Position numbers and translations under genes: made by a program
Notes under the pieces: generated by a model
Seen by the model: the letters and a program-made list of their open reading frames with translations, nothing else
What the model was told of the DNA's origin: nothing
The model's database searches: none
Part shown: piece after piece, positions 32,054 through 46,200 of the stretch
Layout: the number at the start of each line of letters is the position of its first letter
Position numbering within the stretch: position 1 is the stretch's first letter
Assembly: GCA_001692895.1 (NCBI GenBank)
Contig: KV748254.1
Location: 714,834-778,833, forward strand
DNA length: 64,000 nt
Origin: Cenococcum geophilum 1.58
Lineage: Eukaryota > Ascomycota > Dothideomycetes > Gloniales > Gloniaceae
Direction of reading: 5' to 3'

Positions 32054-32660
32054 TTACCCCCCTCTTTAAAAGAAAGCCTACCCTTAGGCTTAGTTAGAAA
32101 TAGGGTAGCACTAGGCTTATAAATATAGGATTACAAAATATAAGATAAGGAGATAAAGGGGATATAAATAAGTGCGTCCGGACTAAGTATAAAAGGCAAT
32201 TATAGGCTAAGTAGAAGCACTAGGCTAAAAAGAATAGCTACTAAAAGTCTTAGCACGGATCTGGCTAATTAGATAACTTTAACCAGTGGTTAAAGTTCCT
32301 AGATATCTGAAATTTTATAGTACTAGTAGAAAACGGCAGAATATAGCAGAATTTAGTAGTCAGCTGTATTAGGGCTTTGGGGCGTTTTTATCCCTATATT
32401 CTTCCGGTAACTTATTATCTTTATTATACTAGTATTCTATCTATTTATCTAGGTACTTCGGAGGTCTAGGCGTATTAGGGTATTAATTATAGAACTCTTT
32501 AAGCTTTTAGGGGCAGCCTATAAAGTTTTATATAAGGTACTAGGTTGGGTTTAGATTATAGCCCTTTTATTAGATACGGTATTTTAATATTCCCTATACT
32601 ATCTTATAGGCTAATATTTTATTAACTTCCTATTTATTATTACTGTTTACTTAAACTAGT
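32054..32660 (-). mobile_element. Element F internal 3' segment
   Basis: This is the short part of F between its 3' LTR and the inserted element B, ending with the target copy CTAGT at 32656-32660. It should contain the end of the polyprotein; nothing intact is visible. Confidence 0.7.
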
Positions 32661-33079
32661 TATAATAAAGCCTTATAGCAGGAACTACGGTAGACTTATT
32701 AATAGGCTAGGTATGTAGGTAAATAAGAAGTCAACAACGTAATAATAACTAGTAGAGTGGTTGCCTAATAGATTAACTCTAATTATATTCTAAGATTTAC
32801 TATAAAGAAGGGAAACTATCTATAGANACCGTACGTTCTTAAATATATAACTCCTCTCTATAGTAAAGGTTAAGTACGTTAGTACGTTAGTACGTTAGTA
32901 CGTCGCGTTCCTACGTTCCTATATTCCTATATTCCGAACTTATAACATAACTAGCCACGTAACTTAGCTACCCATTATCCTATAGCTTAATTAGTTCCAG
33001 CGCCTCCCGTATTATCTTAACTAACCTGTTTATATCTGTCCTTAGTAGTTGCACTACTGCTAATATAAGGTCCGTAACA
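32661..33079 (-). repeat. Element B left (3') LTR
   Basis: This 419-bp LTR pairs with 48334-48749; differences between the two are mostly transitions. It contains three to four tandem ACGTTAGT units near 32876-32903 and, further on, CCTATATT/CCTACGTT units. Confidence 0.92.
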
Positions 33080-35219
33080 CCATCTCCCTCCTCTTTATCT
33101 TCGTCCTTAAAGATATCCCCTATCTCTAAGTCGTCTATTAGAGGTATAGCATTCCCATCTTTAATTTAGTGACCTTTATTATTCCTAATGCCTTTTATTA
33201 GATCTTCTATGTCTAATCGTTATAACCAGCTGGTAACGTTTATTCTATTACTTAGTAAAGTTATACCGTCCTATTCTTATTATGCGGAGAAGAAGTTAGT
33301 GTATATTGCGATCGTATCTCTATCTAGTTGCTAACTGTAAGGGATATTATTGCGGACACCTCGGGTTGCCCTTAGGACAACCCCCGGACGCCCCTTGAAT
33401 GGTCGCCGGTTACGTGCCAGAGGCACGTGCCCGTAGTATATAGTCTCCACGATCCCAGAGGCCTTACCTCCTCAAGGATTCGTCTCTCTCACCAATCTAT
33501 CCTGTTCCAATCGTGTCCTTATAGCCCCCTGTCTACAAGATCCCCTTATACTAACCTTCTTCCTATACTAAATATACGCGAGCGAATATACGGTCTTCCT
33601 ATAATATTTAATCCATCTTTAACGCTAAGTATACGTGTCTTATTATTTTTTATAACCGTCTAGTTCCTTATCTAATCTCCTCTAGGGTCGCGCGTATTAG
33701 TAGCGGCTAAAAGACTAGAGAGTAAGCTAGCCGAGGCTCTAGCTAAAGTTTAGCGTCGTTTTAATAAAGCGTCTTAGGCTCTAAAAGCTTAACTAGATGC
33801 TTATACTCGCCTAAGCCGTCTAGTAAAGGTTTATAAAAAGGTACGCTTAAAAGAGCTTTATTTAGTAGAGTAAGGTCTATTTAAGCTTAAGGCTAAGGAG
33901 GCTAAAAGGGATTTTAATTAAGAAGAGGCGGAAATAACTAGTACGCTAGTAGTAGATCCTCTAGATAACCTAGCTTATTTATTACCTTTAACTAATTTCT
34001 TTATCTTTAGCTCCTTTTTAATATTACCTAACCTATTTTCTTCTAATACTCCCATACCTTTTCTATAGCATTCTTTAGGTTTTATAGTAGTTCCTAGGTA
34101 GTCTTATTATAGCCTATCTACTTAACCTTATACTATGTTTCTTTATTAATATCCTTATAATTAATAATCTTTAAAACTTACTATTCGTCTTCCTCTTATC
34201 CTCTGTACGTGTCTACCTTATAAACTAATAGCTTAATATTTCTATATACTGGCTCTAGCATCGCGATATATTATATAGGGTAGATCTTCATCTTAGCTAG
34301 TAGGTTTAACTTAAATGTAACCAGTGAAATCCTTTAAATAATCTTAAAAGGTCTTAGTCTAACATAGTCTAACTTCTTACTTAGTCGTTAACTCTTAAAA
34401 TTTTTATATAGTAGCCACACTTTATCTCCCTCCTTAAGATCTGGTCCCTTAGATCTCTTAGCATTATAGTACTTTTTTACTAATTCTATAAGGTCTATAT
34501 AAAGATTCATTAGTGTCTTTATTTTTTCTTTAGCTATACTACTTATTTTCTTTACTTATTATAGTAATAACGATATTTTTAGCTTATATCTATAATTTGC
34601 CTTAAATAGTAATATGCCTATTCCTTTTTATAGTGTTATATTATATATAAACTATATAATTAGTAGTAATAATACCCAATTATTTTGTGCATAATTAATA
34701 TAATGTCTTAGATACTGTTCTAGCGTCTAATTTAATCTTTTTATTTAACTATCTGTCTGTAGGTAATATACGGTAAAAGTTACTACTTAAACTCCTTACT
34801 CTGCTAAAAATACCTTCTAAAATACTGCTATAAATTTTAGATCTCTATTTAATATAATCTTGCTTAGTGCTCTATATTTTATAAACACTTCTTTTATATA
34901 GATTTTAGCGACATCTTCCGCTAAGATTTCTTCTGTGCATGCTATAAAGTAGCCCTATTTAGTTAACTTGTCTATTATTATTAAGATCGCGTTATACTTT
35001 TATCCGGTAATAGGATCTCTTAACTTTAGTAACTTAATAATAAAGTCCTATAATATAACCTCCTATAGTCTTTTTGGTATTTTAATAGGTTATAGCCCTC
35101 TATATAGCTTATGCCTTATTAGTTTATTCCTTTAGTAATCTAGATACTCCTTTATTACTCTTCTTATAATATTCTAGATTCCATTAATAATATATTTTTC
35201 TTAAAGTCTTAATACTAAG
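33080..35219 (-). mobile_element. Element B internal segment, integrase side
   Basis: On the minus strand this carries the degraded integrase and C-terminal part of pol and ends at the target copy CTAAG (35215-35219). It is homologous, in opposite orientation, to about 40.85-42.8 kb of element C. Confidence 0.8.
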
Positions 35220-35640
35220 TGTTACGGACGCTTTAAGTACGATGTTACGACTACTTAGAGAAGAGTTGGAAGAAGCTAGTTAGTTGATATAAGCACGGTC
35301 TAAGATGGAGCCGGTGGAACCATGTGACGAGGAATGGTAGTACGAGTTACGTGAGGTGATCTGTGTGATCTGTGTGATCTATAAGATCTGTGACAGAGTA
35401 GATAGAGTATATGTACATTACGTACGAGAAGGATTTCATAGGAGTACGGTTGTGTATTTAAGGACCCTTAGTCCCTACCTAGATAGTTCCTTCCTTATAG
35501 TAATTCTCAGAATATAATTAGAGTTAATCTGTTGGGCAACCACTCTACCAGTTATTATTACGTTATTGACTTTATTTAATACCTATATACCTAGCCTATT
35601 AATAAGCCTACCGTAGTACTTGCTACAAGGTTCCGTTACA
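35220..35640 (+). repeat. Element C 5' LTR
   Basis: This is 421 bp long, the same length as 42835-43255. It keeps more G and C than the 3' copy: for example GTGTGATCTGTGTGATCT here against GTATAATCTATATAATCT there. Confidence 0.93.
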
Positions 35641-38600
35641 TAATTATTACTATAGTTACGGTTTAATAAGTCGAATAATATGCTACTAAAAGCAGCCACC
35701 ATAACGCTATTAACGGCGGCAACTACTTTAAGGTTAGGAGGTGACACTAATATAGCAGATACTAACTTATAGCAACCTATAACGGTCGGATAACTATAAG
35801 AGATAGTTAACTAGTTAACAGAGAATAATGTGATACTTAAATAAAGGATTAACGGGATAGGAGTAGTAAAGGTTAAGTTACCTTTAATTAAGAGATTCTT
35901 AGGGGAGAGATTAAAGCTTAAAGGATTCCTTACGTAAATGCACTTTAAGGTTACGTAAGAAGGAGTAAAGTTATTAATACCTATAGATTGGATAGCATAT
36001 ATAGAACTATTCCTATTAAGGAGGGCATTTAAATAGTTCGAGCTTTACCTTATAGAAATATAAGTAAATAGAATAATAACTACTAACTAAGACGTATAGT
36101 TTATGTTCTTAAGTTAGGAGGGGTTTATAGAGCGACTTATATAAATGTTTGGAGATCCAGAGGCAGTAACCACGGCGGAAAAAAAACTCCAAGATATTAT
36201 GCAACGAACCTTAGTAATTAAGTATATAACGTAGTTCTAAACGCTAGCTATATAAGTTAAGTGGAATAATAGGGCGCTTATGGTATAGTATAAATAGGGA
36301 CTTAAGGCTAAAGTCTAGGATATAATTATTTTAATAGAAGATACGGACACCCTAAGGGATTTAATAAATTAAGTAATTAAGATTAATAATAGGATCTTCT
36401 AAAGGGAACAGGCTAAAAGAGGTTAGGATAGAGTTCTATAGTTATATAAGGCGCAGAGCACGTAATAACAAAAGCTAAGTTAGAAACTATGGTATGGCGT
36501 AGAGCTAATAGACCTAAGTGGTACTAAAGAAGCCTATAAGAGATAGAGTAAAAAACTATAAAAACCTAGAGGTTAAGGATCTAGTGATTATAGGATTAAG
36601 GAGTATAGGCTAAACTAGGGATCTTATTAGCAGAAGACGTTTAGGCGGACTCTATAATAGAGTTAGTGGTTTAGAAATAGAGCTTATATAAATTATAGGA
36701 AATAAGGTTATTTTATAAGGGATTATAAAGATAGTTAGAGTTACTATGCAATAAAGGGAACTAGACTAATAGTAGAAGACACACATGTATAAAGGGATAA
36801 TAGTGTACTGCGAGGAATAAAAGAGTGTTTAATTAGAAGTTTTGTATTTTATTATAATAACGCATACCGAGTTTATAAGGACGCTAAGTACGGCGTAAGC
36901 TATTGGCTATAAGAACCAGAGTTAAGAGGACTTAAAGGGACTCAAGAGTTAGATAAAGAATAAGATTAACTCTATAAGCTGGATTAAGATATTATAATAA
37001 CATGCGGATAATAATTAGTAACAATAATAATAGAGTTGGAGTATTTATTAATTAATAGCAATAAGGATAGTAAAGGAACTAACTAGGGGTATCTAAACCT
37101 TAATAACGTAATAGAAGTAGAGACTAAGACCGCCATAGAGCAAAGTTTAGTAACGGGTATTATAATACCGTTGGATATAGCATCTATTACTTTATAAGAC
37201 GGAAGGAGCAATATCTAAAGACGATTAAGTAAGCAGATAACTGCTAGTGCTAGCTTACCACTTAATAAAGGCAAAAGGCCATAGGCTTAAGATTCTTAAG
37301 ATGAGATAAGAGATGACTAAGATTCTTAAGACGAGATAAGGCACACCCTAGGACCCATAATGGACGAAAACCGATGGAGTAGGGCAGCGGCTTAGTTTAA
37401 GAACATATAAATAAGCTTGGGATAAGAGTTTCCTACGGCATAAGATTCTTAAGATAAGATAAGTGAGATTTAAGACTCTTAAGATGAGATAAGAACACTA
37501 TAAACGCCTAGTTAGACTAAGGCGGGAGCTAAGCTTAAGCTAGAAGCAAGCTCAGAATTAAAGAATCTAAGGGACTAAGAATTCGGAGTACGAATAAGGA
37601 CACCTATAGGCAAGAGGCAAGGAGCTTCTTTATAGATTAGAGAATCTGTAATATAAATAGTAGTTAGATTAGAAGACTAATATATAGACCTAAAGGACTT
37701 ACTAGGGGAACGTAGTATTTAGCCTAAAGATTAAAAGTTTAATACCAAGATTAGGAAGTATAAAGACTTTAAGGATCTACTTATAAAACGTAAAATAAAA
37801 GAAACCATAGAGGAATTTAGAGTAAGAATTACCTTATAGTAAGAATAGAAACTAAATAAGAGATCTAGTATATTAGGACATATAAGGGATAAAGCGCTAG
37901 TACGAAAAATTACTAATAGGTTAAAAGTAGGCATACTAAGAGCTAAGTGGCTTACTAAACTAGAATAAGAAGAGGATTTAGGGATTCTAACTAGGTTCGA
38001 GGAACGATATACTAAAGGTTGTCACAACGTAGTAATAAAGAGATACTTCTTTATGGATAGACTGTATATACTTAAGCAGCTGTACTAAAAGTAGTATAGG
38101 CAAAGGCATAATAACGAGTGGGAAGATTTCTATATATAGTTGGACGAAAAAGTTGTCTAAGACTACCCGATTATAGAGAAGGCTATAACTTATATTAAGG
38201 GAGCCTTAATTATAACGTTAAAGGATCTAGAGGAGTAATTAGAGGACTAGAAAAGTAAGAGGCGAATCTTAGTACCTATAAACAAAATCGCGACGCTTAG
38301 ATTAATATAAGAAAGGTTTAAACTTAAGGATAAAGACGAGCTAAGAGTTAACCTAAAATATTAAGCATATTATATACTATCGTGGATAGCATACGTGGAT
38401 AATATATATAATATATATAGAGCACCTAAGGACAAAAATCGGAAGTATTTAATAAGAATGTATTAGATGACGGACGAGGCGAAATATTAAAACGCTAAGT
38501 ATATATATGGTTGGTACCCTATAGAAGTTTAAGAACAAGGGGACTTAATACTTTAACTAGAAAGATTCCTTATGGAAGAATGCCTAGATGGACAATAGTA

Positions 38601-41600
38601 GTAGGAATGTCTAGAAAACACCTATCTATAGTATATTAAAGATAAAAAGCGAACTAAGTATTGGCCTAAGTTAGACTAAGTATAAACCAGATTAAGTAGC
38701 TAATAGTTAGGAAAAGTAGAGGCCTATAGGACCAGAGGGAACTAGTGGTAGAGCCTTAGACCCTTAAAGGAATTTAAGGANNNNACCTAAATTTANAAGT
38801 TAANTAGTAAGATTAANAGTTTAAGGCATTAATAGATAGTAGAGTAATAAGGAACTATATCTTGCTAACAGCAGTTAAAAGAATAGGGTTACTATATAGA
38901 CAGAAGGAACACCCTTACCTATTAGTAACAATTTTAGGAGATCTAATAGCCTATAGAGGAGGCATTATTAATCTTAAAATAGGACCTATTTAGCTAACCA
39001 TTAAAGGAAGACCAGTTAAGATGTCTTTTAATATATTACTATTAGGGAATAATAAGGCAGTATTAGGAATGCCTTAGTTATAGGAATATAATCTAAAGAT
39101 CAATTAGATTATAGGTTAGGTTAATATTAGAGATACTTAACGCCGTAAGATGTGATAATAAGCTAAGTTGGTATAGTACTAAGTAGGAGCAACCTATAAG
39201 GAAACAGAGAAAGGACTAAGTTATGTACTAAAGAGATACTATAAGTACGGTAAAAAACTATAGTTACTAGAAAGTAAAAAGCTATTAAAGTATATAGTAT
39301 GGGACTATAAGATAGAATTAGAACTAAGAATAAGTCTAAGGTTCTTTCCAATCTATAAGCTTACTAAAGAGGAAGGTAGAGTATTTAAAGAGTTTATCTA
39401 AGAAAACTTATAAAAGGGATATATTAGACCATCGCAGTTATTAGTAGGTTATCCAGTACTATTTATACTAAAGAAAAATAGCAAACTAAGGCTGTGTATT
39501 AACTATAGATAGTTAAATAGCATCACTAGGAAGAATAGGTATCCTTTACCCTTAATTAGCGAAATATAAGACAGGATCGGTAATGCGCAAATCTTTACGA
39601 AGATAGATCTAAGATAGGCGTACTATTAGATTAGGATTAAGGAAGGCGACGAATAAAAAGCAGCCTTTAGGTTAAAGAAAGGACTATATAAACTATTAGT
39701 TATGCAATTCGGGCTTATAAACGCACTAGTAATATTCTAAAAGCGAATTAATAATGTGTTAAGGGAATACTTAGATAAATTTATCATAGTATATCTTAAC
39801 GATATTATTATCTACTTAATAACTAAGGAAGAACACGGAAAATACGTTGAATAGGTCTTAGAGAGACTATAAGAAGAACAGATGCTAGTAGCAATTAAGA
39901 AATGCGAGTTCTTTACTAGGAAGACCGATTTTATCGGATTTATTATTAAATTAGGCCAACTTAGCATAGATCTAAAAAAGATTAAGGCTATAGTAAATTA
40001 GCAAGAACTAGAGAACATTACGTAGTTAAAATTGTTCCTAGGGTTTTGCAATTACTGCAGAAGGTTTATAGCGCAATAGTTAAAGAATATTAAGCCATTT
40101 ACGCGGTTAACAAAAAAAGAAGAACTATAGGTATAGGGAGAAGAATAATAAGAACTATTTAAGGAAGTTAAAAGGTTGTTTACCTAGGAGCTAGTTCTTA
40201 AGATCTATTAACCAGAACTAGAGACGGTTATAGAAACAAATGTATTAAACTTTATACTAGAAGTATACTTTATATAAAAGCATCTAGATAGATAGCATTT
40301 AGTAGTATACTATAGTTGAAAGATAATACTACTAGAACTGAACTATAACATCTATAATAAGGAGTTATTAGGTATAGTTACAGCACTAAAGGAATGGAGA
40401 GCATTCTTATAAGGTATAGAGAAACTATTTATAGTTAAGACAGACTATAAGAACCTAATAGGATTCCTAATAATAAAGGAACTTAACTAAAGATAGGTTA
40501 GATGGGCAGAGATGCTTGCAGAATACTATTTTAAGATTTAGTATACTAAGGGTACGGAGAATGCATAAGCAGATGCTCTAAGTAGAAAGGCTAAACTATA
40601 GAATAACGAAAAACCATTAGGGGCTTTACTGCGAAAGGATGTAAATGGATTAATTAGGTATAATTATCCAAAGATCGCAGCAACTTAAGAGGATAAGTTA
40701 GAGAAAGTCTACGAGATACTAAAAAGCTTTTGGGTATAAAGAATTCTAAAAGTATAACTAGAAGATCTATAGTTGGATATATACGAAAACTGAGAAGTAA
40801 AGTACATCCTAAGAAGCATAGCAGAGCAATTTATAGAAGATTTCTATAAAGAACTAACTTAAGGACATAATGGAGCTATGGGCTTAGTGTTAAGACTCTA
40901 AGAGGAGTACATTATTAACGGAATCTAAAGGATAGCTAGGAAGGTCACTAAGGAGTATCTAGATTACTAAAGAAATAAACTAATAAGGTATAAGCTATAT
41001 AGAGGGCTACAACCTATTAAAATACCAGAGAGACCATGGGAGGTTATATTATAGGACTTTATTATTAAGTTGCTAAAATTAAGAGACCCTATTACTGGAT
41101 AAGATTATAACGCGATCTTAGTAATAGTAGATAAGCTTATAAAGTAGGGATACTTTTAGCCTATATAGAAGAAATCTTAGCAGAAGATATCGCTAGAATC
41201 TATATTAAAGAAGTATTTATAAGACATAGAGTACTAAGTAAGATTATATCGGATAGAGATCTAAGATTCGTAGCAGCATTCTAGGAGGTATTTTTGGCGG
41301 AGTAAGGAGTTTAAGCAGTAACTTCTACTGTATATTATCCGCAGACAGACGGTTAAATAGAGAGATTAAATTAGATACTAGAGTAGTATCTAAGACATTA
41401 TATTAATTACGTATAGAATAATTAGGTATTACTATTACCAGTTATATAGTTTGCATATAATATAACACCATAAGAAGGAATGGGCACGTTACTATTTAAG
41501 GCGAATTACGGGTACAAACTAAGAACATTGTTATTGCTATATTAAGTAAAGAAGATAAGTAGCAAAGCTAAGTAAAGGATGGAGACTTTAATAAATCTTT

Positions 41601-42834
41601 ATATAAACCTTATAGAAACAGCTAAGGTAGTATAATAAAGAATAAAGAAATACTATAATGCTAAGAGATCTAAGGGACCAGATCTTAAGGAGGGAGATAA
41701 AGTATAGCTACTATATAAAAATTTTAAGAGTTGACGACTAAGCAAGAAGTTAGACTATATTAGACTAGGACCTTTTAAAATTATAAAGAGGATTTTACCG
41801 GTTACGTTTAAGTTAAACTTACTAGCTAAAATAAAAATCTACCTAGTACAGTACATTATAATACTAGAGCCAGCATACGGAAATATTAAGCTACTAGCCT
41901 ACGAAGCAGATATATATAGAGGATAGGAAGAAGACAAATGGCAAGTTTTAAGGATTATTAGTTATAAGGATATTAATAATGAAATATAGTACAAAGTTAA
42001 GTAGATAGGCTATAATAAGACTACTTAGGAGCTACTAAAGAATTTAAAGAACGCTATAGGAAAGGTATAGGAGTATTAGAAGAAAATAGGTCAGGTAATA
42101 TTAATAAAGAAGGATCGCTAAAGAATAAGTTACCTAAGGGGGACCTAGGAAGAGCAACTACCGAACTACTTAGAGTTGTTCCCTTTACTATAGGAAGAGA
42201 GTCAGTTCTCTTATTACCTAGTTCCTGTAGACCTTATTCTATAAGTTTCCACTCCTTAAAACGGACCTTCTCGCGCACTTTTTTAAGACGAATTAACTAA
42301 GTAGACGCAGCAAGACGGGAGTTAAAAGCTCGCTATTAAGTATTAGCAGCCTCTCTCTTAGCGTTATAGGAACGACAAAGTTTAGTAAGGGCTACTGAGA
42401 GCTTATTATTAAGCTTTATAGCAGCAGATTAAATATAAGACTCTATAACAAATTACTTAGGGAACTTAACGACTATTAAGGGTAATAGGACGCGTATATT
42501 TAGCGTTAGAGATAAAGCGAACGTTATAGGACGAACGAATATTCGCTTTAGTGCACTTTAAACATAAAGAGGGTTGCTAGAAGGAAGGACTCGCTAACGT
42601 AATATAAACTAACCCCTCTTTCATATAATAAGAACACGGAGATGGTATAATCTTACCCAATAATAATATTACAGCAATGGTACGAGACCGACGAGCTATA
42701 GAAGATAAGGAAGTTACTTTAGGTATAATAAGTAACAATATTAACCAAATTAATTAGACGGATATTATACCTCTAGTAAACAACTTAAAGATATTTAGAA
42801 TCTTTAAGGACAAAGATAGAGAGGAGGGAGATAG
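35641..42834 (+). pseudogene. Element C gag-pol region, inactivated
   Basis: The gag start reads MLLKAATITLLTAATTLRL from about 35674 and is soon broken by TAG. The reverse transcriptase shows NDIIIY in place of DDI.IY at about 39.79 kb, a loss of an active-site Asp that fits G-to-A mutation. The integrase region includes ERPWEVIL and AILVIVDKL. Stops every few tens of codons rule out a functional product. A few N positions occur near 38.78-38.82 kb. Confidence 0.9.
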
Positions 42835-43255
42835 TGTTACGGACGCTTTAAGTACAATATTATAACTACTTAGAGAAGAGTTAGAAGAAGCTAGTTAGTT
42901 AATATAAGCACGGTTTAAGATAGAGCCGGTAGAACTATATAACGAGGAATAGTAGTATAAGTCACGTGAGGTGATCTGTATAATCTATATAATCTATAAG
43001 ATCTATAATAGAGTAGATAGAGTATACGTATATTACGTATAAGAAGGATTTTATAGAAGTACGGTTGTGTATTTAAGGACCCTTAATCCCTACCTAGATA
43101 GTTCCTTCCTTATAGTAATTCTCAGAATATAATTAGAGTTAATCTATTAGGCAACCACTCCACCAGTTATTATTACGTTGTTAACTTTATTTAATACCTA
43201 CACACCTAGCCTATTAACGAGCCCACCATAGTACTTGCTACAAGGTTCCGTTACA
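42835..43255 (+). repeat. Element C 3' LTR
   Basis: This 421-bp LTR is directly preceded by the polypurine tract. It carries more A/T replacements than the 5' LTR at matching positions. Confidence 0.93.
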
Positions 43256-43260
43256 CTAAG

Positions 43261-46200
43261 CCTATTGCTTTATTGTGTCCTTAAGTTATTCCCTTATAGA
43301 AGTCTTCCATAAAATACTCTACTATGCTTTTTAGGATATACTTTGCTTTTTAATTCTTATATATATCTATCTATAAATCTTCTAGCTATGCTTTTAGAAT
43401 TCTCTATACCTAAAAGCTCTTTAGTGTCTTATAGACTCTTTCTAATTTATTATCCTCTTAAATTGCTACTAGTTTAGGGTAGTTATATCTAATCTATCTA
43501 TCCTTATCTCTACGTAGTATTACTCCTAATAGTTTCTTATTATTCTATAGTTTAGCCTTTCTACTAAGTACGTCTACTCTTATATTCTTAGTTCCTTTAG
43601 TATACTAAATTTTAAAATAGTATTCTATAAGCATCTCTACCTATCTAACCTATCTCTAATTAAGTTCTTTTATTATTAGGAACCCCGTTAGGTTTTTATA
43701 ATCCGTTTTAACTATAAATGGTTTCTCTGCGCCTTATAAGAATGCTCTCTATTTTTTAAGTGCTATAACTATACCTAATAACTCCTTATTATAGACGTTA
43801 TAGTTTAACTTTAGTAGTATTATCTTTTAACTATAATATAATATTAGATGCTATGCGTCCTAGTACTTCTATAGTAAGTATACTTTTAGTGCGTAGTTTA
43901 ATGCATTTATTTCCATAACTATATCTAGTCCTAGTTAGTAGATCTTAAGAATTAGTTTCTAGGTAAACAATTCCTTAAGTTCCTTAAATAACTTCTTTTA
44001 TTTATCTCCCTATGCCTATAGTTCCTTTTTCTTTATAAGCCTAGTAAACGGTTTAATATTCTTTAACCACTATACTATAAACCTCCTATAGTAGTTGCAA
44101 AACCCTAAAAATAACCTTAACTATATTACATTTTCTAGTTCTTGCCAACTTACTATAGCTTTAATTTTTTTTAGGTCTATACTAATATAACCTAGTTCGA
44201 TAATAAATTTAACGAAATTGGTCTTCCTAGTAAAGAACTCGTATTTCTTAATTGCTACTAGCATCTGTTCTTTTTATAGTCTCTTTAAGACCTATTTAAT
44301 ATATTCTCTATATTCTTCCTTAGTTATTAAGTAGATAATAATATCGTTAAGGTATACTATAATAAACTTATTAAGGTATTTTCCTAATACACTATTAATT
44401 CGTTTCTAAAATATTACTGGTATATTTATTAGCCTAAATTATATAACTAATAGTTTATATAGTCCTTCTTATAACCTAAAGGCTGCTTTCTATTTATTAC
44501 CTTTCTTAATTCTAATCTAATAGTACGCCTATCTTAGATCTATCTTCGTAAAGATTTACGCATTACCTATTTAATTCTAGATTTCGCTAATTAAGGGTAA
44601 AGGATACCTATCCTTTTAAGTAATGCTATTTAACTACCTATAGTTAATACATAGCCTAAGTTTTCTATTCTTCTTTAGTATAAATAATACTAGATAACCT
44701 GCTAATAACTATAATGGTTTAATATATCCCTTTTATAAGTTCTCTTAAACAAACTCTTTAAGTGCTCTTAACTCCTCTTAAGTAAGCTTATAGGTTAGAA
44801 AGAACCTTAGACTTATTCCTAGTTTTAACTCTATCTTATAGTCCTATACTATATATTCTACTAGCTTTTTACTTTTTAAGCTTTATAGTTTCTTACCATA
44901 CTTATAGTATCTCTTTAGTACGTAACTTAAGCCTTACTTAGTCTCTTTATATATTACTCCAACTTAGTACTATACTAACTTAGTTTATTATTATATTTTG
45001 CGTTATTAAGTATTTTTAATATTAACTTAACCTATAATCTAATTAATCTTTAGATTATATTCCTATAACTAAGGCATTTCTAGCACTGCCTTATCCTATC
45101 CTAATAGTAGGATATTAAAAGATATCTTAATTTGTCTTCCTTTAATAGTTATCTAAATAGGTCCTATTTTAAGATTAATAATCCCTTCTCTATAAGCTAT
45201 TAGATCTTCTAAAATTATAACTAATAGGTAAGGTTACTCCTTCTGTCTATAAGATAATCCTATCCTCTTAACTACCACTAGTAAGATATAGTTCTGTATT
45301 ACTCCACTATCTATTAACGCTTTAAACTATTAATCCTACTAATTTACTTATAAATTTAGGTGTTGTCCTTAAATTCCTTTAAGGGTCTAAGGCTCTATTA
45401 CTAGCTCCCTTTAGTTTTATAGGCCTCTACTTTTCCTAACTATTAGCTGCTTAATCCTATTATACTTGGCTTACTCTTTAGCTAATACCTAGTTTACTTT
45501 TTATCTTTAATATACTATAAACACGTATTTTCTAAGCATTTCTACCACTATTGTCCGTCTAAGTATTCTTTTATAAGGAATCTTTCTGGTTAAAGTATTA
45601 AGTCTCCTAACTCTTAGACTTCTATTAGATGCCATCTATATATATATTTAGTATTTTTATACTATTACTTATCTAGCGCCTAATATATCCTTATAGGGTA
45701 CTTCCAATTCTTTTCTTTTAGGTTCTTATGCATCTTATATATATTATCTACGTATATAATCCATAATAGCGTATAGTATACTAGGTGCTTTAGGTTAACT
45801 CTTAACTCGTTTTTATCTTTAAGTTTAAACCTTTATTATATTAATCTAAATGTTATAACTTTGTTTATAGATACTAAGATACACCTCTTACTCCTTTAGT
45901 CCTCTAATCGTTCCTCTAAATCTTTTAACGTTATAATTAAGGCCCCTTTAATATAAGTTATAGCCTTTTCTATAATTAGGTGGTTTTAGATAACTTATTT
46001 ATTTAACCATATATAGAAATCTTCCTACTTATTATTATATCGTTGCCTATACCACTTTTAGTATAGTTATTAAAGTATGTACGGCTTGTCCGTAAGGAAG
46101 TATTTTCTTATTACTATATTATAACAGCCCTTTATATATCGTTCTTTAAATTTAGTAGGGATCTTTAGATCCTCTTCACTTTCTAGTTTAGTAAGCTACT

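Larger units (their letters stand above)
35215..43260 (+). mobile_element. Element C: complete but RIP-mutated Ty3/gypsy retrotransposon
   Basis: C spans 35220-43255 (8,036 bp) and is flanked by CTAAG at 35215-35219 and 43256-43260. Its LTRs are 421 bp each, with inverted ends TGTTACGG and CCGTTACA. Internal order: gag from about 35.67 kb, a CCHC-like knuckle near 36.69 kb with Cys codons turned to Tyr, an acidic repeat near 37.3 kb, reverse transcriptase at about 39.4-40.0 kb, RNase H, and integrase at about 40.85-41.5 kb. A polypurine tract GAGAGGAGGGAGATAG precedes the 3' LTR. In-frame TAG/TAA codons throughout fit CAG, CAA and TGG changed by RIP. Confidence 0.93.

Noticed and set aside
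33427..33663. 78-codon plus-strand frame, with similar ones at 37731, 39163, 46200, 53922 and 63004
   Set aside because: These are in or antisense to RIP-degraded retrotransposon coding regions; AT-driven hydrophobic translations only.
37260..37500. Regularly repeated 20-nt unit resembling a CRISPR-type array
   Set aside because: The genome is eukaryotic, spacers are irregular and the unit is in frame with a Gag-Pol acidic repeat shared by four elements.
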